Shown one piece after another: positions 6,390 to 10,722 of a stretch of DNA of 10,722 nt. Source of the DNA: Thermoproteota archaeon (GTDB lineage Archaea; Thermoproteota; Korarchaeia; Korarchaeales; Korarchaeaceae); contig DRBY01000148.1 of NCBI GenBank assembly GCA_011042755.1, positions 1 through 10,722 on the forward strand, given 5' to 3'. Position 1 is the first letter of the stretch. The number at the start of each line of letters is the position of its first letter. The notes beneath the pieces are model-generated. The model worked only from the letters and a program-made list of their open reading frames with translations, did no database searches and was not told the origin of the DNA. A program made the translations under genes and the position numbers.

Positions 6390-7433
6390 ATGCCGCGCCT
6401 GATAGAGGCCAGAGCGCTCAACTACGCCGGAGTTGGTTTTGAGGACCTCAGGCTAGCTCACAGCAAGCTCATTGCATCAATCGGGTACGAGTGCTACAGG
6501 GCCCTGCTAAACGCCAACGTGATGGACAGGCTCGTGGGGATGAATCGCCGCAAGATCAGAGAGGTGTCTGCCTCCCCTAACTTAATGGACGCCGTCATCG
6601 AGGCCATCGTTAGGGGAGGATACGCTCAAATTTCGGGCGGGAGACTCGCAAAGCCGGCTGAGTCGATTCCCCCCAGGGACATCCCTCTTTGGGTCAATAG
6701 GATTTCTAGGGCCTTTAGGGCGATGTTTTCAGTTCTCCCAGACCTGCTAATAAGCGGGCGATCCGGAGAGACCAGGCGAGAGGATCTCTACTTGGCTCTT
6801 ATGGCGCTGTATGATAACCCGGCCGCCAGGTTTGAGTCGGCTGTCGCTCTTCTCGGGATCGGCCTGACGGACGAGACCCTGCTGCGAAAGTGGGGAGACG
6901 TCGGGCTAATTCCAGCCACTCTGCTAGTTCCCTGGTCGGAGCTAGGCCTGCTCGCCGTGGACGCGCTGAGGCTCACGGGCATGAGGGTCGTGGTCGCGGC
7001 TCCACCGGGCAGTGGGAGGCTGGTCAGGCTCGTCGTAGCGACGCAGGGACCTGTAGAAGAGAAGAGATTGAAAGTGCTGGAGTCAGACCCCCTAGAGTTT
7101 GGCCTCAAGCTCCGGAAAGAGGGGGTCATAGAGGGGCAGGCAGATGCAGCCCTCCTCGTTAACGTGTTCCAGTGGCTGAGAGATCCCGTCACATTCCTCG
7201 AATTTCTGCGCTGGGCCCTCTCTGAGGAGGCCCCAATCTTCATCCTTCAGGGCATCTGGGAAGAGGACGCTCGGATAATGGGGCTCGTGTACCCCCTGAT
7301 CGGAGCTAGGCTTCCGCCCACTCTCAGGGAGTTGGAGTCGACCCTGGCCAGAGCGGGGCTCAAGTTCAGAGAACTCGCTCGCGCCAGGGGAGTCGTGCTC
7401 TTGAGGGCAGCTAGAAGGGAGGTGCGTGCCTGA
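6390..7433 (+). CDS. Methyltransferase-like paralogue 2 with winged-helix N-terminus, SAM motif degenerate
   Basis: The 347-aa product (from ATG 6390) aligns with paralogue 1 over its whole length. Shared blocks are SPNLMDAVIEAIV (62-74), ALYDNPAARFESA (139-151), LLVPWSELGLLA (178-189), VVVAAPPGSGRLVRLVV (200-216), LLVNVFQWLRDP (255-266), APIFILQ (281-287) and PPTLRELESTLARAGL (309-324). It carries an insert of about 11 residues before LLVPW. As in its partner, the glycine-rich SAM loop and strand-2 acid are absent. The start is uncertain: similarity to paralogue 1 continues upstream of the ATG to CTG 6363 (LYGTLLLGVMPR against MYGLHVAGIFRR), in a frame that stays open past the previous stop. 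GGAG lies only 3 nt before ATG 6390. Non-standard initiation, frameshift fusion or an N-terminal trim are all possible. It abuts the GTPase gene with no gap. Confidence 0.75.
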   Translation: MPRLIEARALNYAGVGFEDLRLAHSKLIASIGYECYRALLNANVMDRLVGMNRRKIREVSASPNLMDAVIEAIVRGGYAQISGGRLAKPAESIPPRDIPLWVNRISRAFRAMFSVLPDLLISGRSGETRREDLYLALMALYDNPAARFESAVALLGIGLTDETLLRKWGDVGLIPATLLVPWSELGLLAVDALRLTGMRVVVAAPPGSGRLVRLVVATQGPVEEKRLKVLESDPLEFGLKLRKEGVIEGQADAALLVNVFQWLRDPVTFLEFLRWALSEEAPIFILQGIWEEDARIMGLVYPLIGARLPPTLRELESTLARAGLKFRELARARGVVLLRAARREVRA

Positions 7434-7901
7434 ATGATCATCAAGAAGAAAGTCGTTTTGGCTGGAAACAGTGGGGTTGGCAAGACCACGCTAGCCAAGA
7501 GGCTCAGCGGATCCACGGGTTCTCCAACGCGAATGACCGTGGGTGTGGAGTTCTTCACGTTCAAGGAGGGTGATGTGAAGCTCGTCGTATTCGACCTCGC
7601 CGGTCAGGATAGGTTCAAACCCGTAGTTAAGGGGATGGGTAGGGGAGCCAGCCTGGTCCTCTTGGTCTTTGACGTCAGCAGGCCGAGCACACTGCACTCG
7701 CTCAGGGAGTGGGTAGAGGTGGCAGGAGCGTCTAATGCGAAGGTTCTGCTGGTGGGCAACAAGCTCGACCTAGGGTCAAAGGTGACAGAAGAGGAGCTCG
7801 AAAGAACCGCTCAAGAGATAGGGGCGGCAGGGATCATCCTAGTTAGCGCCAGCACGGGCGAGGGGCTAGATAGGCTCAAGCAGGCCCTGCTCCGCTTATG
7901 A
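7434..7901 (+). CDS. Rab-like small GTPase
   Basis: The 155-aa product is a complete Ras-superfamily GTPase domain. G1 is GNSGVGKT (11-18), G2 Thr35 in TVGVEF, G3 DLAGQ (54-58), G4 NKLD (109-112) and G5 SAS (138-140). Gln58 is the residue that positions water for hydrolysis. TVGVEF and GQDRF...RGA (switch I and II) are close to eukaryotic Rab proteins. There is no C-terminal Cys, so no prenyl anchor, and no extra domain. It would cycle between GTP and GDP in the cytoplasm and act as a switch. The ATG follows the previous gene's TGA directly (TGAATG), with GGAGGTG (7418-7424) 9 nt upstream, so it is cotranscribed and probably coupled. Its partners are most likely the two paralogues and the zinc-ribbon protein. 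No GAP or exchange factor is recognisable. Confidence 0.9.
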   Translation: MIIKKKVVLAGNSGVGKTTLAKRLSGSTGSPTRMTVGVEFFTFKEGDVKLVVFDLAGQDRFKPVVKGMGRGASLVLLVFDVSRPSTLHSLREWVEVAGASNAKVLLVGNKLDLGSKVTEEELERTAQEIGAAGIILVSASTGEGLDRLKQALLRL

Positions 7902-7904
7902 GGC

Positions 7905-7940
7905 CATCGCAAAAACCAGAACCTTGGCGATGAGAAAAAA
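7905..7940 (-). terminator. T-rich termination region of the iorAB operon
   Basis: Reading the minus strand past the iorB stop, a T6 tract (7935-7940) occurs 15 nt on, and a T5 tract (7911-7915) follows. Archaeal RNA polymerase terminates at such U-tracts without needing a hairpin. The flanking CATCGC (7905-7910) and GCGATG (7927-7932) could form a 6-bp stem in either transcript, so the stem may also mark the end of the convergent GTPase transcript. Confidence 0.5.
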
Positions 7941-7955
7941 GGCGTAAGGGGGAGA

Positions 7956-8582
7956 TCAGCGGCCCTTCAGAGCCTTCTCCCCAAGCTCGAATGCTCTTAC
8001 GTTAACCTCCTCGGTTCCCTTGGGTACTCCCTCTCTGAGGGTCTCCAGCAGGGTTTCCCTATCTACGGGGAGGACTCCCGTGGAGTAGAAAGCTCCGAGG
8101 ACCACGGAGTTCATTACCTTGGCTGTGCCAGCCTGTATAGCAAGCTCTGTGGCGTTGAGCGTGTAGACCTTCGCTCCCATCTCCTCCAGCCCCTTGATTA
8201 TCGAGTCGACGCTCGGGTACCTAGCCCACCCTACGTTCACGTCCACTGGGTAGACTGGGGCGACGTTCATCACGACCACTCCGCTAGGCCTGAGGTAGGT
8301 CGCGGAGACCCTGAGACCTTCGAGAGGCTCCAGGGCCATGACCGCATCCGCCTGTCCTTCCGGTATTAGAGGAGCGTACTCGCCGGTCTTGAACATCCTG
8401 ATGTGGCTCGAGACCGCGCCTCCCCTCATGGCCGCGCCGAACTTCTCGCCCACCCTGACCCTGTACCCCGCCTTTATCGCGGCCGAAGCTATGATGTGCG
8501 ATATCAGCACGGATCCTTGACCGCCCACTCCAGCCACAAGCATCTGGAACAGATCCTTAGCCTTAGAACCGCACGCGGACAT
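7956..8582 (-). CDS. iorB: Indolepyruvate:ferredoxin oxidoreductase, beta subunit
   Basis: With IorA this subunit oxidatively decarboxylates aryl pyruvates from Trp, Phe and Tyr to aryl-acetyl-CoA, reducing ferredoxin. It is cytoplasmic and oxygen sensitive. The product (208 aa) is the gamma-type domain of the 2-oxoacid oxidoreductase family. GVGGQG (18-23) is the glycine-rich loop, 'GEKFGAAMRGGAVSSHIR' the conserved CoA/interface segment, and 'ADAVMALEPLEGLR' and the KVMNSVVLGAF helix follow. Three starts are tandem: TTG 8588, ATG 8585, ATG 8582. GGAGG (8590-8594) spaces 1, 4 and 7 nt from them, so 8582 is preferred. It follows iorA by 13 bp in one operon. Confidence 0.93.
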   Translation of the reverse strand: MSACGSKAKDLFQMLVAGVGGQGSVLISHIIASAAIKAGYRVRVGEKFGAAMRGGAVSSHIRMFKTGEYAPLIPEGQADAVMALEPLEGLRVSATYLRPSGVVVMNVAPVYPVDVNVGWARYPSVDSIIKGLEEMGAKVYTLNATELAIQAGTAKVMNSVVLGAFYSTGVLPVDRETLLETLREGVPKGTEEVNVRAFELGEKALKGR

Positions 8583-8595
8583 CATCAACCCTCCC

Positions 8596-10560
8596 TCAAG
8601 TCGACTCCCTCGGGACTATCGCTCCTGCTGGACACACTTCGGCGCACATGCCGCAGTTGACGCAGAGCACCTGGTCGATGAACGCCTTCTTCTTGTCCAC
8701 GTCGAAGGCGTTTGCTGGACAGCCGAGCTGGACGCAGAGCTTGCAGCCAGTGCACTTGTCTTCAATTACCGTGTAGGTTCCGGTGGGCCTGTACTCCTTC
8801 CGCCTGAGGGCCTGGAGCGTGCACACTCTGTCGGATATTACGAGAGCTGGTCCATCTGCCTCGGGGCTCTCCAAGTACTCTAGGGCCTCCTCTATGACTC
8901 TCTGCATCTCCTTCAGGTTCCAAGGATCAGCTCTCCGGATGAACTTGACGCCCATGGCTCTGGCTATCTGCTCGATGTCCAGCTGGCTGGTCGGCTGCCC
9001 CCTAGCGGTGACGCCTGTAGTGGGGCTGGGCTGATGACCCGTCATAGCGGTCCACCTGTTGTCCAGCACGAGGAAGAGGACCTTGGACTTGTTGACGACC
9101 GCGTTGGCCAAGGCGGGGAGATCCGCGTGGAAGAACGTGGAGTCTCCGGCTAGGCCCACGATCTTGCCGTCTGGGTAGCCAGCGTGGAACTCTCCCATGG
9201 CCAGGCCGAAGCCTCCACCCATGATGTAGTTCGTATCCAGCATCTCGTAGGGGGCCTCAATGACGTACCTCCTCGACTCGGTGGAGAAGCTGGGCTCAAC
9301 CTTCTTGGCCACTATTCCGTAGCCTCCCTGCTCGTAGCAGCCTATGTCGCCGTTGACGATCGGCACCTTCCCTCCCTTCCTAGCCAGGGCGAGCTTCAGG
9401 GCCCAGTACATGCCGAGGTGCGGGCAGCCTGCGCACAGCATCGACGACCTGGGGGCTATGAGCGGCTTCAACGACTCGCCAGCTGGCTTCATGGGCTCAA
9501 ATTCGACGCCCATCAGCTTGGCTATTGCCGCAGTCACCCTATTGTGACTGAGCTCGTCGTAAGGCTCGATTAAGGCGTTCTCATACCTGCCGTATATCTC
9601 AACGTCGGCGTGCATCCTCTGGGCCAGATCTCTGAGCTGAAGCTCCACGACGGGCTCGTTCTCTTCCACCACGAGGATCTTCTTGCATGACTCGATTAAC
9701 TTCTTGATCTTCTCCTCGGGGAGCGGGAAGGGCGTGCTCAGCTTGAGCAGATTGACTTCAACGCCGAGCCTCTCTATCGCCTCCATGACGTAGCCGTAGG
9801 CGATGCCGCAGGCGATGACTCCGAACTCAGAGCCGTTCAGCTTCAGGAAGTTGTAGGGCTCACCTATCTTTGATATGGCTTCCTTGGCCTTCGGGAGCTG
9901 CTCGTAGAGCCACTTGTGCTTCGCCACTGGTCCTGGCGGGCCGTAGACGTTCCACCTGTAGGGCATCTTCCAGTGCCTGTCGAAGGCGAGCTTGTTCCTC
10001 TCCTTCCTGATCTCGCCGAAGACCACGTCCCCGCTGGAGTGGCTTATCCTGGTAACTGACCTAACCATCACCGGGAGTTCCAGCTCTTCAGACAGGTCGA
10101 AGGCCATCTTAGTAAGATCCTTCGCCTCCTGCTGGTTGCTCGGCTCCAGACATGGGATCTTGGCGTAGAGTGCCACCATCCTCGTGTCCTGCTCGTTGGA
10201 GGAGTAGTGAGCCCCAGGATCGTCGGCCACGTACACGACGAGGCCTCCTCTGACCCCTCCGTAGACGACCGTCATCAGCATGTCCATGATCCAGTTCAGG
10301 CCCGCGTTCTTCATGGTGGCCATGGACCTGGCTCCCACTATGGCCCCGCCGACGGCAACGTCGAAGGCGACCTTCTCGTTGGTAGACCACTGAACGTGCG
10401 CGTCTATGTCGGCCTGGCTGAGAGCCTCGATGACCTCAGAAGATGGCGTGCCAGGATAGCCCACAACCAGCTGAACCCCCGCCTCGATCGCTCCCCTAGC
10501 TACCGCGTGATTTCCCATAAGGAGGGCTCTCTTTCCGGGGGCGTCTTCCTCAATTCTCAA
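8596..10560 (-). CDS. iorA: Indolepyruvate:ferredoxin oxidoreductase, alpha subunit
   Basis: This is the catalytic thiamine-diphosphate and iron-sulfur subunit, 654 aa, of usual length. The N-terminal domain opens with GNHAVARGAIEAGV (16-29) and GYPGTPSSEV (34-43). CAGCPH (376-381) is typical of the family. The thiamine-diphosphate site runs from GDS (472-474) to DN (500-501), supported by GDIGCYEQGG (404-413). The C-terminus is a two-cluster ferredoxin domain with Cys603/606/609/614 and Cys633/636/639/643. The first cluster has four residues rather than three before its last Cys, which is seen in this family. The start is TTG 10558-10560: GGGGGTC lies 5 nt upstream, the TATA box fits, and the next Met (15) would cut into the conserved opening. 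It heads the iorA-iorB operon and indicates amino-acid fermentation. Confidence 0.95.
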   Translation of the reverse strand: MRIEEDAPGKRALLMGNHAVARGAIEAGVQLVVGYPGTPSSEVIEALSQADIDAHVQWSTNEKVAFDVAVGGAIVGARSMATMKNAGLNWIMDMLMTVVYGGVRGGLVVYVADDPGAHYSSNEQDTRMVALYAKIPCLEPSNQQEAKDLTKMAFDLSEELELPVMVRSVTRISHSSGDVVFGEIRKERNKLAFDRHWKMPYRWNVYGPPGPVAKHKWLYEQLPKAKEAISKIGEPYNFLKLNGSEFGVIACGIAYGYVMEAIERLGVEVNLLKLSTPFPLPEEKIKKLIESCKKILVVEENEPVVELQLRDLAQRMHADVEIYGRYENALIEPYDELSHNRVTAAIAKLMGVEFEPMKPAGESLKPLIAPRSSMLCAGCPHLGMYWALKLALARKGGKVPIVNGDIGCYEQGGYGIVAKKVEPSFSTESRRYVIEAPYEMLDTNYIMGGGFGLAMGEFHAGYPDGKIVGLAGDSTFFHADLPALANAVVNKSKVLFLVLDNRWTAMTGHQPSPTTGVTARGQPTSQLDIEQIARAMGVKFIRRADPWNLKEMQRVIEEALEYLESPEADGPALVISDRVCTLQALRRKEYRPTGTYTVIEDKCTGCKLCVQLGCPANAFDVDKKKAFIDQVLCVNCGMCAEVCPAGAIVPREST

Positions 10561-10589
10561 TTTAGACCCCCTGGCGTGCCGAGAGGGAA

Positions 10590-10603
10590 CGATAAAAATC
10601 GTG
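10590..10603 (-). promoter_or_regulatory. iorAB promoter, TATA box inside an inverted repeat
   Basis: On the minus strand GATTTTTATC (10591-10600) is a good TATA box, about 35 nt from the TTG start, giving a leader of roughly 10 nt. The box is the centre of the perfect inverted repeat ACGAT-AAAA-ATCGT (10590-10603). A dimeric repressor bound there would exclude TBP. The regulator is not known. Confidence 0.55.
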
Positions 10604-10656
10604 CTCTCAATGCAGCCTAAGCCGCGGGAGTCTTGGGTAAGCTCTCCTCGGCTAAA

Positions 10657-10722
10657 TTATCGCGTGTGCTCGTGTGAGATCCACTTCTTAGGGCTTAGCT
10701 TGGTCAACTCTCCTTGGAGAAC
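10657..10722 (-). CDS. Possible 3' tail of another minus-strand gene (partial)
   Basis: One minus-strand frame is open from the right edge for 21 codons and ends at TAA (10657-10659); it reads VLQGELTKLSPKKWISHEHTR. This could be the C-terminus of a gene lying mainly outside the window, but 21 codons is too short to tell it from chance. The opposite strand also has a short open frame from GTG 10664. The bases from 10604 to 10656 hold nothing I can identify. Confidence 0.2.
   Translation of the reverse strand, partial: VLQGELTKLSPKKWISHEHTR

Noticed and set aside
1..10722. CRISPR arrays, insertion sequences or integration sites
   Set aside because: No regularly spaced direct repeats, transposase-like frames or flanking terminal repeats were seen on reading both strands.

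Overview
The window reads as archaeal chromosomal DNA, most probably from a thermophilic member of the TACK group. The evidence is: a deoxyhypusine synthase (archaeal/eukaryotic translation-factor modification); an IorA/IorB 2-oxoacid:ferredoxin oxidoreductase pair; a small PRC-barrel protein; a Rab-like small GTPase; TATA-box promoters 25-35 bp from start codons with short or no leaders; Shine-Dalgarno sequences of the GGTGA/GGAGGTG type; and heavy use of AGG/AGA for Arg and ATA for Ile. I cannot name the genus. Amino-acid-fermenting lineages such as Korarchaeota would fit, but that is inference.

Layout. (1) 1-2071, minus strand: a large secreted family-5 (oligopeptide type) ABC substrate-binding protein whose 3' end lies outside the window. 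Its family motifs appear in circularly permuted order. (2) 2225-2497 minus (PRC-barrel) and 2567-3547 plus (deoxyhypusine synthase) diverge from a single short TATA region. (3) 3553-4131 minus: a membrane-anchored protein of unknown function, convergent with the synthase across 5 bp. (4) 4132-4385: a gene-free stretch with a promoter and several mutually exclusive hairpins, possibly an unrecognised RNA. (5) 4386-4913 minus: a DUF84-type inosine/xanthosine triphosphatase, divergent from (6). (6) 5004-7901 plus: a tight four-gene cluster of a zinc-ribbon protein, two tandem paralogues resembling degenerate winged-helix methyltransferases, and a Rab-like GTPase. (7) 7956-10560 minus: iorA-iorB. 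(8) 10561-10722: the iorA promoter and perhaps the tail of another minus-strand gene.

How the genes work together. Peptide uptake by the substrate-binding protein and oxidation of aryl pyruvates by IorAB would suit peptide fermentation. The triphosphatase (nucleotide-pool cleaning) and the synthase (aIF5A hypusination) are housekeeping genes.

The least ordinary part is the 5004-7901 cluster. Its two paralogues keep the outline of an O-methyltransferase (N-terminal winged helix, Rossmann-like core, 'NxxQWxRDP' strand 4) but have lost the glycine-rich S-adenosylmethionine loop. They sit directly upstream of a GTPase with intact G1-G5 motifs. The first paralogue ends on an in-frame G GGG GGG heptamer just before its stop codon, and a -1 shift there would fuse it to the second. 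This cluster is the best candidate here for an undescribed system.
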